Source: Algoriphagus aestuarii (lineage in GTDB: Bacteria > Bacteroidota > Bacteroidia > Cytophagales > Cyclobacteriaceae). Taken from it: DNA of 64,000 bases. The stretch spans positions 1 through 64,000 of the forward strand of contig JAFIDK010000004.1 of assembly GCA_017051695.1 (NCBI GenBank), written 5' to 3'. This document shows positions 44,675-54,258 of the stretch, piece by piece. Positions within the stretch are counted from its first letter, which is position 1; the number at the start of each line of letters is the position of its first letter. The notes under the pieces were generated by a model. It was given only the letters and a program-made list of their open reading frames with translations, ran no database searches and was not told where the DNA came from. The translations under genes and the position numbers were made by a program.

Positions 44675-46543
44675 TTAATAGTTAGAATCAAGGTTTACCT
44701 CCAATTCTAAGTGAAACACCCGCAGCCAAATCTCCAAAACCAAAATGGTAAATAACACCCTTGCGATGCGTTGACTGGGTTTCTTTCTAAATTCTTTTAA
44801 TAAATTCTGAATCCCTCTCTGATCAAAATCAAAATATTCTGTTGATAGACTTTCCAATAGAAAACGTTCCAAAATATCTCCCCAAGATCCCAAGAGAAAA
44901 GTTAAATAAGGTATAGAAAAACCTTTCTTTGATCCATTTGAAAGTTCCCCTGTAAATTCTTTCAGTAAACTTTTAGTGATTTCCTTATCAATCCCTGAGG
45001 GAGAGATTGAATTTAGGGGCGATTCAAAACTTAAATCTATCAGTCTGTGGTCCAAAAATGGAGCTCTCACCTCTACGCTACTCAGCATAGAAGCAGTGTC
45101 AACTTTGAACAAAAAATCTGATGGTAATCTAGTAATTAAGTCAACTCCAAAAGAGATTTTTTCTGGATTTGAAGTATAAAAATGTTGTAAAGACTTAAAT
45201 GATTTAAATACATTATTTTGAGTTTGGTAATTTCTAAAAACATGGCTTCCTACCTGATAGCTCAGGTTGTTTTTGGAATAATATCCTTTCCATCCTCCGT
45301 ATTTTATTCTGTTTTTATCAGAAAGAAATTTATCCAATCCACTATAGCTTGATTTTAAGGCTGTTTGGATAGAAGTTTTCCCTAAAGCACTTTGATTAGT
45401 TGCAAAATCCTTAAACAAGTTTGGCTTATTATAAGAACCAAAAACTTCGTCTCCCCCATCTCCAGAAAGCATCACTTTTGTGTGTCTAGAAACTGCTTTC
45501 GTGACTAAGTAAGTTGGAATTAAAGAAGCATCGGCAAGGGGTTGAACGTTTTTTAATAAATCACCTAAAACCGAGAGAGAGCCTGGATCAACAGGAATGA
45601 TCTCATGATTTATCCCTAGTTTTTTTGCAAATTCGGTTGCTGCCGGGGATTCATCAGAATGGCTTTCATGAGTAGCCATGGTAATTGCCAGGATATCTGG
45701 TTTTAGGTCTTTGGCAATACCAGTAATCAAGGAAGAATCTATGCCTGAACTTAAAAAGGTAGCAACAGGAACATCCGCATGTAATTCATTTTCAACAATT
45801 TCATACAGTAGATTCTTTACTTCGTTTTTCACTTCCTCGAAAGACTGCTGACGAGTTACTTTCTTGGGATATTCATAATAGTTACTAATGAAAACATGAT
45901 CTGATTTAACCGTCATGCAGGAGGAAGGAGGCAGTATTTTTACTTCATTGTAGATGGTGTGAAAACCATTGATATACATGTTTTCCATAATATCTACTAC
46001 TGCTGCCTGATTTATAGTAAGGCTCTTTTGAGAAATTTTCCTAAGTGCCTGAAGTTCTGATGCAAAGAATAACGTAGAACCATCAATCAAATAGAAGAAG
46101 GGTTTTTCACCAAATCTATCCCGAGCTATAAAAACATTTTGTGATTCTAAGTCATAAATGACAAAAACAAACATGCCTGTCAAGAAATCACAGATCTTTT
46201 CACCATATTCCCTAAAGGCAACCAATATTACTTCAGTATCTGAGCTAGTTTGGAATGAATATCCTTTCGCTTTTAATTTATTTTTTAGTTCTAGGTAATT
46301 ATAAATCTCCCCGTTAAATATAATTTTAAGCTTTAGATCCTCCCTGGAGAAAGGTTGGTTTGCCATTTCTGAAAGATCGAGAATCGAAAGCCTATTATGA
46401 CCTAGTGCAATTTTGCTATCTGACCAAATACCCGTGGCATCAGGTCCTCGATGGCTTTGAACCTCAAGTCCAATTTTTAGATTTTTTATATCAGAATCCC
46501 GGATTTCTCCTTTCAGCTTAATTATTCCTGCTACACCACACAT
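44675..46543 (-). CDS. asnB: Asparagine synthase-like glutamine amidotransferase, copy 2
   Basis: This 622-residue protein begins MCGVAGI (Cys2 nucleophile), with HRGPDATG (about 32-39), FNGEIYNY (about 75-82) and the synthetase PP-loop FLSSGIDSSLITG (about 262-274). It is clearly diverged from the copy at 30937. In capsule loci such proteins usually amidate uronic acids or aminate sugar acids. Two copies suggest two different amidation sites. It lies 15 bases downstream of the GT4 gene at 46546 in gene order and 15 bases upstream of the 464-residue GT-like gene. Confidence 0.92.
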   Translation of the reverse strand: MCGVAGIIKLKGEIRDSDIKNLKIGLEVQSHRGPDATGIWSDSKIALGHNRLSILDLSEMANQPFSREDLKLKIIFNGEIYNYLELKNKLKAKGYSFQTSSDTEVILVAFREYGEKICDFLTGMFVFVIYDLESQNVFIARDRFGEKPFFYLIDGSTLFFASELQALRKISQKSLTINQAAVVDIMENMYINGFHTIYNEVKILPPSSCMTVKSDHVFISNYYEYPKKVTRQQSFEEVKNEVKNLLYEIVENELHADVPVATFLSSGIDSSLITGIAKDLKPDILAITMATHESHSDESPAATEFAKKLGINHEIIPVDPGSLSVLGDLLKNVQPLADASLIPTYLVTKAVSRHTKVMLSGDGGDEVFGSYNKPNLFKDFATNQSALGKTSIQTALKSSYSGLDKFLSDKNRIKYGGWKGYYSKNNLSYQVGSHVFRNYQTQNNVFKSFKSLQHFYTSNPEKISFGVDLITRLPSDFLFKVDTASMLSSVEVRAPFLDHRLIDLSFESPLNSISPSGIDKEITKSLLKEFTGELSNGSKKGFSIPYLTFLLGSWGDILERFLLESLSTEYFDFDQRGIQNLLKEFRKKPSQRIARVLFTILVLEIWLRVFHLELEVNLDSNY

Positions 46544-46545
46544 GT

Positions 46546-47643
46546 TTAATCAAGCAATGCGTTTAGGTAATCCATTTTCCATTTAGTCATCGGGTGGAAA
46601 CTGTTTAAATATTCAGGGGATAAATTTAAAATTTCAGTTTCCTGATTATAAGCTTTCCCAAATGCCTCAATCCAGGCATCAATGCTATTGGGACTATCAA
46701 TGAGCATTGAATTTTTAAAACCATTAAGAACTTCTGGAATCCCCCCATTTTTTGAAGCAAAAATAAAATTACCGCATTTGGCAGCCTCAACCATCGATAA
46801 GCCAAAGCCTTCTTTCCATAAGGAAGTGAAAAAATAAAAATCTCCAGCTTGCAGATAATAAGGCAATTCATGGTTTGGAATTTTACCAATCATGCGTAAA
46901 GATTCTTCTTTTTCGTCAGCTTCTTTCTTGCCTCCTATTATGAGAATATTTAATTCTGGGAAAAATTCCTGAAGTTTTTTAGAAACTTTTTTGAATAGGT
47001 GCATTCCTTTTTTCTCCCTGTCATTTGACATCCAAATGAGCAGTTTACTTTCTTTAGAATAACCTAACTGGAGCTTCCGATTTAATTTTTCGGATGCCGA
47101 TAGCGGAAAAAATCTTTTGCTGTCTACCCCATTTCCAACGATGTAAACAAGAGGTGTAAAAACCTCATTCAGATTCAAAGAGTCCTGATACCCTGCTTCG
47201 GTCAAGAATAAAATTTTATCTACCTTTTGAATTACCTGAGGAGCCAATCTTAGGCTATGTCCATGAAATGAGTATACTATTTCTATGGGTATACTCAATC
47301 GATTCTTTATCAAGGTCATAGCCTCTAACAAAATCTGATCATCCATGATCAAAAGTTGAATTTTTGAGGCAGTTTTAGATTTATTGAGGATTATATCAAT
47401 ATATTCTTTAGCAATCCAAGATTCTAATTCCCAACTTTTAAATCTTTGAGGTAGATGAAGCCATTTCCTTTTTTTACAAGGAATGTTAGATTTTGTGGGA
47501 TTTGAAGTTGGAGAAAGCACAAAATCAAAAAATCCCGGATTTTCGGTGATTAGTTCCGTGATTCGATTTGTCCAACTTCCGACTTTTTCAGAAGGCAAGG
47601 CTACGCTGGAAATTAAAAATCGTAGTGTTTTTTCTTGAATCAT
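46546..47643 (-). CDS. GT4-family glycosyltransferase
   Basis: This 365-residue protein has a donor domain starting KLLIWMSNDREKKGMHLFKK (about 209-228) and the donor motif DFYFFTSLWKEGFGLSMVEA (about 270-289), then KCGNFIFASKNGGIPEVLNG. It is most like the LPS/capsule GT4 enzymes with an N-terminal acceptor domain that lacks a strong glycine loop. The ATG overlaps the stop of the ABC flippase gene by one base (47643). Specificity unknown. Confidence 0.88.
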   Translation of the reverse strand: MIQEKTLRFLISSVALPSEKVGSWTNRITELITENPGFFDFVLSPTSNPTKSNIPCKKRKWLHLPQRFKSWELESWIAKEYIDIILNKSKTASKIQLLIMDDQILLEAMTLIKNRLSIPIEIVYSFHGHSLRLAPQVIQKVDKILFLTEAGYQDSLNLNEVFTPLVYIVGNGVDSKRFFPLSASEKLNRKLQLGYSKESKLLIWMSNDREKKGMHLFKKVSKKLQEFFPELNILIIGGKKEADEKEESLRMIGKIPNHELPYYLQAGDFYFFTSLWKEGFGLSMVEAAKCGNFIFASKNGGIPEVLNGFKNSMLIDSPNSIDAWIEAFGKAYNQETEILNLSPEYLNSFHPMTKWKMDYLNALLD

Positions 47644-49439
47644 TAAAATTCTTGGAGTTCTACCATCCGTTTAAATTGCCCGTTTTCTGAGACCAAATCT
47701 TCAAACTTACCTGAGGCAATAATTCTTCCTTTGTCCATTAAGGAAATGGTATCAACTTTTCGGATCGTGCTCAATCTATGGGCTATGATGATCATAGTAA
47801 ATTTACCCATGAGCATATCAATATTATCCTGAATCAATTTTTCGGTTTCAGAATCTAGCGCTGAAGTAGCCTCGTCAAAAATCAGGACATCTACATCCTT
47901 AAAGAGTTCCCTAGCGATCGAAATTCGTTGTTTTTGGCCACCACTCACCATCACCCCATTATCACCAAGTCTCGTCTCAGCCTTCTCTGGAAGCGTGTCT
48001 ATAAATTGGTGAATGTTTGCAAGCGTCACTGCTTTTTGAAATTTCTCTAAATTTTCCTCTGTTTTATCTGCCCAGAGGGTAACATTATTATAAATGTTGT
48101 CATTAAAAATAACTGGTTCCTGAGTTATATAGCCAAATCTTTTTCTATATGAAGCCAAATTTACCTCATTCCTGTTTTGACCATTTACAATAATCTGTCC
48201 TTCGCTTGGGTGAAATAATCCAATAAGCATATTCACCAATGTAGTTTTACCACTACCGCTTTCACCAACAAAGGCATACGTTTTAAGGGGCTCAATTTCC
48301 AAATCCACATTTTTCAAAACTTGGAAACCATTCGGATATTTAAATGAAGCGGTATTAATTGCTAAAGCGGTAATTCTTTTGACTTCATTTGATTGATTGA
48401 AAACTTCTTGACCACTTTTAAAGTCGTTGATAAGATTAACCGAAGAAATAACCCCACCAATATTTGAAATAAATCCTTGCCAACTACCCTGAAGTGTCAC
48501 CACGTAATTCAGAGATCTATAAAAAAACAATAAACTTAAAATAATAGTGGACAAACTACCTTCCATAAAGTTTATCTGGATCATGATAATAATCAAAACT
48601 ACCAGCAAAATGATAGGCTCCCTCAAACTTGCCATTACAGCGCCATATACACCAATTTTCTTCTGACCATTCTCAATCTGATTGATAACAGATTTTAATT
48701 TTTGATTGTAGCTAGCAAAATAATCTGTTGCCTTTAGGTATTTAAAGTTATGTACGGCCTGGATTAGGTAGGATTGAAACTGATGACCTAGATTAGATAA
48801 ATTGATGGATTCTTTTTCCGTTCTAGTAAAAAAGAACCTGAAAAGGAAATTGGACAGATACCCACCCAATGACACCAGTATAGCAAATTGCCAATTGGAG
48901 AGAAAGGCTAATCCTATATAAACCAAAAGTAAAACCAAGTGTTGGATGCTATTGAAGTAGGACAAGAATCCATAGGTGATTTTTACTGCTTCTGAGGAAA
49001 GAGTATTTTGGACTTTTCCTGAATCTAAGTTGAGGAAGTGTTTGTAGTCCAATTCACTTAAGCCTTCCACCATTTGAAACCTGATTTTCCTCACAAATTG
49101 ATTTTGGAGCTTAATTTTTATATAGCCATCCAAAAATTTGAATAAGGCTTTAAATAAAAATAATGCAACCATAAAAAAGACTACTGAATTCAAATTCAAT
49201 TCAAGTCCAAGCCATTCAATCCCATCTAAAAGGAACTTAAGGTCCCCCATATTGTCTCCTGAGGAGATATTTTCACCATCGGCAGCAATCTGGAAAATCG
49301 GCATAAACATGGCTAATCCAAAACCATCCAATAATCCCACAAAAAGACTCATGAGAATAAGAAGGAAAAGCTTAGGGCCTATGTAAGTATAAAAAAAGCC
49401 GAAATGTCTAAAATACTTGTTAAATATTTTTTCGAACAT
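47643..49439 (-). CDS. ABC transporter fusing permease and ATPase (MsbA/PglK-type flippase)
   Basis: This 598-residue half-transporter has six TM helices in residues about 20-330 and an ATP-binding domain with Walker A GESGSGKTT (about 394-402), Q-loop YITQEPVIF, signature VSGGQKQR (about 497-504), Walker B VLIFDEATSALD (about 517-528) and H-loop IIIAHRLSTI. This is the PglK/MsbA class, which flips lipid-linked oligosaccharides or lipids across the inner membrane. No Wzx-type flippase is visible in the window, so this protein may be the repeat-unit flippase. It acts as a homodimer. Confidence 0.88.
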   Translation of the reverse strand: MFEKIFNKYFRHFGFFYTYIGPKLFLLILMSLFVGLLDGFGLAMFMPIFQIAADGENISSGDNMGDLKFLLDGIEWLGLELNLNSVVFFMVALFLFKALFKFLDGYIKIKLQNQFVRKIRFQMVEGLSELDYKHFLNLDSGKVQNTLSSEAVKITYGFLSYFNSIQHLVLLLVYIGLAFLSNWQFAILVSLGGYLSNFLFRFFFTRTEKESINLSNLGHQFQSYLIQAVHNFKYLKATDYFASYNQKLKSVINQIENGQKKIGVYGAVMASLREPIILLVVLIIIMIQINFMEGSLSTIILSLLFFYRSLNYVVTLQGSWQGFISNIGGVISSVNLINDFKSGQEVFNQSNEVKRITALAINTASFKYPNGFQVLKNVDLEIEPLKTYAFVGESGSGKTTLVNMLIGLFHPSEGQIIVNGQNRNEVNLASYRKRFGYITQEPVIFNDNIYNNVTLWADKTEENLEKFQKAVTLANIHQFIDTLPEKAETRLGDNGVMVSGGQKQRISIARELFKDVDVLIFDEATSALDSETEKLIQDNIDMLMGKFTMIIIAHRLSTIRKVDTISLMDKGRIIASGKFEDLVSENGQFKRMVELQEF

Positions 49440-49460
49440 GGATGAGATTTACAAATGGTT

Positions 49461-50195
49461 TTAAGCTATATGTTTAAAAACAAATCGCTTCAATTTGAAA
49501 TAAGCTTGGTATTTCAGTTTTTTAAAGAATGGAAATTTCACTGGATCACCATAGCTTCCATCTACACCCAAATAATCTGGGTAAACTGGCCAAAAACCAA
49601 ATTCTCCACCTTTTGAAAGATGATAATGGACAGATCTGGCAAAAACCCGTTCTAAAATGATGTTGTTTTTTTCATCTAGGTATTTCTCGCAAAATGGTGC
49701 GAAAACATCCGAATAATATGACTTACTCATCAACAATAATCTTGTATCTCCCCAAGAAAGATCTCGAATAAAATTGATGTAAACGGGTTTCATTTCCGAA
49801 CCCAAGCCAGCAATAAATTCCTTGATGTTTTTGATAATATATCTACCAGTAATTTTTAGGAGAAAATCACTCGTCTTCAATAATTGAGAATTTTCTAAAG
49901 CAAAGTCCATCAATTGTTTTTCTCCATGACCTTTTCCCAAATGGCTGATTGTTGATTCAAATTGCAGAATTTCAAAATCAGGGTATTCATTTTTAAGAGA
50001 TAGGATTTTTTCTGAATGAAACATGCTGTTCTCAACAAAAACTACAGAGATACCTAATTTCAAATAATACTCTGCTGCTTTATAATAATCCTCTTCACGA
50101 TCCTCTATGGACCTAGCGGCCATAAAGGTATCCATAAACGGCTTAATCGTAGCTGAAAGAAGTATAACTAAATTTTGGAGCCTCACCTCTCCCAT
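49461..50195 (-). CDS. Conserved-looking hypothetical, possible glycosyltransferase of a small-GT family
   Basis: This 244-residue soluble protein has STIKPFMDTFMAARS at the N-terminus, then SIEDREEDYYKAAEYYLKLG, GKGHGEKQLMDFALENSQLL and FLLKITGRYIIKNI. R-x-x-D-Y-x-x-A-x-x-x-Y and K-G-x-G-E-x-x-x-x-x-x-A followed by a K-x-T-G-R-Y motif recur in capsule-locus proteins of unknown activity and recall a compact GT-A domain. No DxD-like metal motif is certain; D-V-D-G-S (about 207) is possible. It shares one base with the methyltransferase stop. Function not assigned. Confidence 0.65.
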   Translation of the reverse strand: MGEVRLQNLVILLSATIKPFMDTFMAARSIEDREEDYYKAAEYYLKLGISVVFVENSMFHSEKILSLKNEYPDFEILQFESTISHLGKGHGEKQLMDFALENSQLLKTSDFLLKITGRYIIKNIKEFIAGLGSEMKPVYINFIRDLSWGDTRLLLMSKSYYSDVFAPFCEKYLDEKNNIILERVFARSVHYHLSKGGEFGFWPVYPDYLGVDGSYGDPVKFPFFKKLKYQAYFKLKRFVFKHIA

Positions 50196-50959
50196 TAAAC
50201 GATAAAGTTGATATTAGAAGGTTCGTCATTTAAGCCTTTATAAATAAAAATCATATTGTGGTAAAAATGAATTGATACAATATGTTGTGAGTAATAATCT
50301 GGCTTATAATTTGGAATAGGGAATTCTTGGTAATTTAGTAAATCCACGTACCTTTTAAAGTACCCATTGATTGTTTTCGGATCATTTAAGTCATTCACTT
50401 TACCTCCAAATTCATCCCAATAGGAAGTTTGTGTGTCTTCAATGACATATATCCCTCCTAATTTTAATTTAGGAAATAGATGATTGAATGTCGTGATGAC
50501 ATGATCATTAATATGGCTTCCGTCATCAACTATAATTTCCAATTCTCCAATTTCAGAGCAAACTCTGTCTAAGAATTGCAAATCAACTTGGCTTCCTTGA
50601 AAGATTTTTATCCTTCTTTCGTTTAATGCAGATTTATCAAAAATATCAATTGCATGAATTTTTGCTTTGGGAAAATACCTTTTCCACATTCTCAAAGAAC
50701 CACCTCCCTGTTGAGGATTGTCATATCCTCCAACACCAATTTCAAGAAGGTTGAAAGATTTTTTTCTTAAATGTTTAAAATGTTGATGATAATGTGGCGT
50801 ATAGAAATGCTTTCCCCATTTATCAGTTTGAAACAATTGAGCCAAGTAATCAAGATTTGAAGACTTCCCGATACTTCTAGCAAAATTTACTTTTCTTTTT
50901 ATACTTCTTTTTTTTTCGAAAGGAAGACTTTCTACCCAAGACTTTAATTTGTTTAGCAT
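50195..50959 (-). CDS. Class I SAM-dependent methyltransferase (TylF/MycE-like)
   Basis: This 254-residue enzyme has LLEIGVGGYDNPQQGG (about 72-87, SAM motif I), IHAIDIFDKSAL, ELEIIVDDGSHINDHVITTF (about 132-151) and GGIYVIEDTQTSYW. The D-D-x-S-H and E-D motifs with motif I spacing fit the metal-dependent sugar O-methyltransferases of the macrolide type. It probably methylates a sugar of the polymer, perhaps at the chain end, where such a mark could control length. It lies 21 bases downstream of the wzc gene. Confidence 0.85.
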   Translation of the reverse strand: MLNKLKSWVESLPFEKKRSIKRKVNFARSIGKSSNLDYLAQLFQTDKWGKHFYTPHYHQHFKHLRKKSFNLLEIGVGGYDNPQQGGGSLRMWKRYFPKAKIHAIDIFDKSALNERRIKIFQGSQVDLQFLDRVCSEIGELEIIVDDGSHINDHVITTFNHLFPKLKLGGIYVIEDTQTSYWDEFGGKVNDLNDPKTINGYFKRYVDLLNYQEFPIPNYKPDYYSQHIVSIHFYHNMIFIYKGLNDEPSNINFIV

Positions 50960-50980
50960 ATACTATTTTGATCGAAAAAA

Positions 50981-53368
50981 TTAGCCTTTTAACTTTGAAA
51001 ACAAACCTTTCTTCACATGATCATCCTCGTAATATCCATAACCATAGCCATAGGTATAACCATAGCCATAGGTTACTTTACTTCCATCTACCCCATTAAA
51101 GACCGCATATAGATTTTTTAGGTTTTTCCCTGTTTTTAGACCGTTCAGGGCATTTACAAAATTTCTCTGACTGTAATTTTGACGGAAAACAAATAAGGTC
51201 ATGTCAACATAAGGAAGTAAATCCAATGTTTCACTCACCAATCCGACTGGTGGTGTATCCAAAATCACCACATCATATTCTTCTTTTAACTGAGCGATCA
51301 ATTCTTCAAATCTTTTAGTAAATAAAAGTTCAGCTGGGTTTGGAGGAGTTGGTCCAGAAACCAAGAGATCCATATTTTCATACTTTGTCTTTTTAACTCC
51401 TTCTTTCCAATCCTTCAACTGACCTGACAAGATACTCGAGAGTCCCACATCATTACCCACCTCAAAATCCTGGAAGATTTTAGGCTTTCTCATATCACAA
51501 CCTACTAAAATAGTCTTTTTCCCGGTTAAGGAGTATACAGAAGCTAAATTCATGGCACAGAATGTTTTCCCTTCACCAGAAATAGTAGATGTTATCATCA
51601 AAGTAAGTTGCTCCTCTTTAGGGGTAATGAATCTTATGTTAGCCCTTAATGATCTAAATCCTTCAGCTAAACCAGATTTTCCTTGTTCGAATACCACCAG
51701 ATTACTTGCTCCCTTATTAAATAAGATGGTTGAAAGTAAAGGTATCTTAAGCTTTCTTTCCAAAAAGCTCACATCCTCGATTCTCGTTCTTAATAGCTCA
51801 CGAATAAGTATAAATAAAATTGGCAAAAAGACGCCCACAAACACACCAATTGTGTAATTACGGATTGGAATTGGGCTTACTAAAAATCCTCCTTCAGCCG
51901 GTTCAATAATTTTATTTTCGGCCGTATTAGAAGCTTTGGTGATAGCAGATTCTGCTCTCTTTGTCATCAAATACGTATAGATATTCTCATTCAAAGCTTG
52001 TTGTCTTTGAATCCGAATTAAGTTTTGCTGTGTTTGAGGAAGTGTTCTAAAAGAACTTTCCATATCGTCAATCCTACTTTGAAGATCATCAATCAGCATT
52101 TGTGAATTTTGGTCCACATTCTTTAAGATTTCTTGGATTGATTTATTCAAATCTGAAATCTTGTTATTTGTTGCTTGGACTTGAGGAGAAGCTTCTGTTA
52201 GGGTTGCCAGTTGCTTTGATTTTTCATTTTGTAATTCCAATAAATTTGAAATTAAACTATTCAAGATTGGATCCTCAATACCGATTCCCGAAGGAACTAC
52301 TACATCTCTATAATTTTCTCTTACCAGATATTCTCGAAGGTTTCTGTAATATGATTTTTTAAATTGCTCTTGTCTCAACTGAGCCTCATAAGTTGTAAGT
52401 TGTTCAAAAACAGAAGCACTTTCTGAACCTAAATCATAGATTTTATTATCAGAGCGAAAATTCTGCAATTCATCTTCGAAAACTTTTAAGGTATCAGCTA
52501 CACCTGCCACCTGACTATCAATAAACCTGATGGTATTACTTGCGATTTCGTTTTTCTCAGCTAATTCCAAATCGATGTAAGTTTCCATCAATTTATTGAC
52601 GTAAACTTCCCCTTTATCAGCATTTGGGCTAAGAATACTCAGTTCCAAAATCGAACCTTCCTTTTGTATTGGATCTACCTGGAGCTTGCTGGCATACTCA
52701 TTTATAATTGAATTGTCATCTCTAATTTTCAAAAGTACTTTGCCTGTATTTTCTGCCCCAGTTTTTGTAATTCTTATTTTGAAATTATTGGTTTCTACCC
52801 ATTCACCGAATAGTAAAGTTTGGGTTTCCGGAATTTTATCCAAATTGACATTATCACCATTTGGAAAATATTGGGTATAATTTTCTGCATCAAAAGAAAG
52901 AGTATAATTCAAATTATCTTCCCAAGTTACAGTGATCAGACCATTAAGCATTTGAGGAGCTTTCCAATCTACTTCAACCAAAACAGGAGTATTCTTATAA
53001 AGCTCATTATTTATGAATGTTCCTTCCTGATAGTATTCTACATTAAAATCCAACTGTTTTAATGTAGCCTTGGCGATAGGCTTAGATTGTAATATTACAA
53101 TTTGATTTAGTAGGCCAACGTTTGGAGAACTTTGAATACTAGGAGCATCAAAAAGGGCGAACTTATTATCAGAATCCTTTATAAAAAAAATACCAGTGAC
53201 CTTAAATAATGGTACGGTCATTCTGGTATAAATATAGCCCAATCCCAAAAAGAAAATAGCCGAAATTACGATAATCGGCCAGATTCTAATGATCTTGGGA
53301 ATTACGGATTTTATATCAAATGAACTCTCTTCTTTTAAGAATTCAGTTTCTTCCTGATCGAAATTCAT
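50981..53368 (-). CDS. wzc: Wzc-type polysaccharide co-polymerase with tyrosine autokinase domain
   Basis: This 795-residue inner-membrane protein has a TM helix at about 32-50, a large periplasmic PCP-2 domain with coiled-coil helices (about 250-480), a second TM helix at about 500-520 and a C-terminal BY-kinase domain. Walker A is STISGEGKT (about 590), Walker A' ILVGCDMRKPKI, Walker B VVILDTPP. The C-terminal tail from about residue 762 is a Tyr/Gly cluster with nine tyrosines (YGYGYTYGYGYGYYED), the autophosphorylation site. It controls chain length and contacts Wza, encoded 13 bases away. A dedicated phosphatase is not visible in the window. Confidence 0.95.
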   Translation of the reverse strand: MNFDQEETEFLKEESSFDIKSVIPKIIRIWPIIVISAIFFLGLGYIYTRMTVPLFKVTGIFFIKDSDNKFALFDAPSIQSSPNVGLLNQIVILQSKPIAKATLKQLDFNVEYYQEGTFINNELYKNTPVLVEVDWKAPQMLNGLITVTWEDNLNYTLSFDAENYTQYFPNGDNVNLDKIPETQTLLFGEWVETNNFKIRITKTGAENTGKVLLKIRDDNSIINEYASKLQVDPIQKEGSILELSILSPNADKGEVYVNKLMETYIDLELAEKNEIASNTIRFIDSQVAGVADTLKVFEDELQNFRSDNKIYDLGSESASVFEQLTTYEAQLRQEQFKKSYYRNLREYLVRENYRDVVVPSGIGIEDPILNSLISNLLELQNEKSKQLATLTEASPQVQATNNKISDLNKSIQEILKNVDQNSQMLIDDLQSRIDDMESSFRTLPQTQQNLIRIQRQQALNENIYTYLMTKRAESAITKASNTAENKIIEPAEGGFLVSPIPIRNYTIGVFVGVFLPILFILIRELLRTRIEDVSFLERKLKIPLLSTILFNKGASNLVVFEQGKSGLAEGFRSLRANIRFITPKEEQLTLMITSTISGEGKTFCAMNLASVYSLTGKKTILVGCDMRKPKIFQDFEVGNDVGLSSILSGQLKDWKEGVKKTKYENMDLLVSGPTPPNPAELLFTKRFEELIAQLKEEYDVVILDTPPVGLVSETLDLLPYVDMTLFVFRQNYSQRNFVNALNGLKTGKNLKNLYAVFNGVDGSKVTYGYGYTYGYGYGYYEDDHVKKGLFSKLKG

Positions 53369-53381
53369 AAATAATTGAAAA

Positions 53382-54197
53382 TTACTGTCTTAAAGACATG
53401 ACTAATGCTACCGCTGTAACCATGGAAGTTACAAGGGCTAAAGTTTGAATAAAATTAGTTCCTGTTCCTATTTCACGAACTTTTAATGGTTCTGCATAAA
53501 TGACGTCATTTGGCTTTATGAAAAAGAATTCAGTCCCTAACAGTTTTTGATCGTTTAAGTTGATCTTATGGATTTTCGATCCATCAGGATATTGCCTTAA
53601 TAAAATTATCTCATTTCTTTTTGCCAAAACTGTCATGTCTCCGGCAGTTGCAATCGCCTCAAAAATATTAGCTCTATTCTGTAAGATAGTCTGTTTACCA
53701 GGGCTGTTAAACTCGCCAATTGCACTGAATCTGATCCCACCTAACCTAACTCTGACAAAATATTCTCCTTCATTCACAAATTTAGCGACTCTACTTTCTA
53801 CTAATTCTTTTGCTTGTTTAGTATTAAGTCCGATTAATTCAAGCTCACCAATTAGCGGCATTTCAATAACACCTTTTTCATCTAGAGTGTATCCATTCAT
53901 AAAGAAAATATCTCCGCCATTTTGGCCGGTACTCATATTTTGTCCATTGGAATCACCAGAAATCACACTAAAAATAGCATTGATTTCAGGATTGGTAGTT
54001 TTGACACTTATATCAACAATATCAAATGCTTGGAATAAATATTCTTCAGTTTCGTAGGGTATTGTTTCACCTGAAGAAACCAAAGGATTACTATCAGAAC
54101 CCAAATCCTGCATGTATATAATGCGTTCGTTGGAAACACAAGAAAAAAACAAAAAGAGTATCGGCAAAATTTGGAGATACTTGAACTGATTTTTCAT
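53382..54197 (-). CDS. wza: Wza-type polysaccharide export outer-membrane lipoprotein
   Basis: I take the ATG at 54195-54197 (271 residues); the frame continues five codons to another ATG at 54212, also possible. The N-terminus has a hydrophobic signal and lipobox FLFFSC, then ERIIYMQDLG. The Poly_export domain follows (IVDISVKTTNPEINAIF), then an SLBB-like region (IPYQ-like IGELELIGLNTKQAKELV, FSAIGEFNSPGKQ). The C-terminus is a single hydrophobic segment (ALVTSMVTAVALVMSL), as in Bacteroidota Wza proteins. It would form the outer-membrane channel with Wzc. About 60 bases separate it from the UDP-sugar dehydrogenase gene. Confidence 0.93.
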   Translation of the reverse strand: MKNQFKYLQILPILFLFFSCVSNERIIYMQDLGSDSNPLVSSGETIPYETEEYLFQAFDIVDISVKTTNPEINAIFSVISGDSNGQNMSTGQNGGDIFFMNGYTLDEKGVIEMPLIGELELIGLNTKQAKELVESRVAKFVNEGEYFVRVRLGGIRFSAIGEFNSPGKQTILQNRANIFEAIATAGDMTVLAKRNEIILLRQYPDGSKIHKINLNDQKLLGTEFFFIKPNDVIYAEPLKVREIGTGTNFIQTLALVTSMVTAVALVMSLRQ

Positions 54198-54258
54198 AGA
54201 GGAATATTTCATTAAAGAGCTAAAATTGAAAATTTCGATTCAATTTGTGAAATTATTT

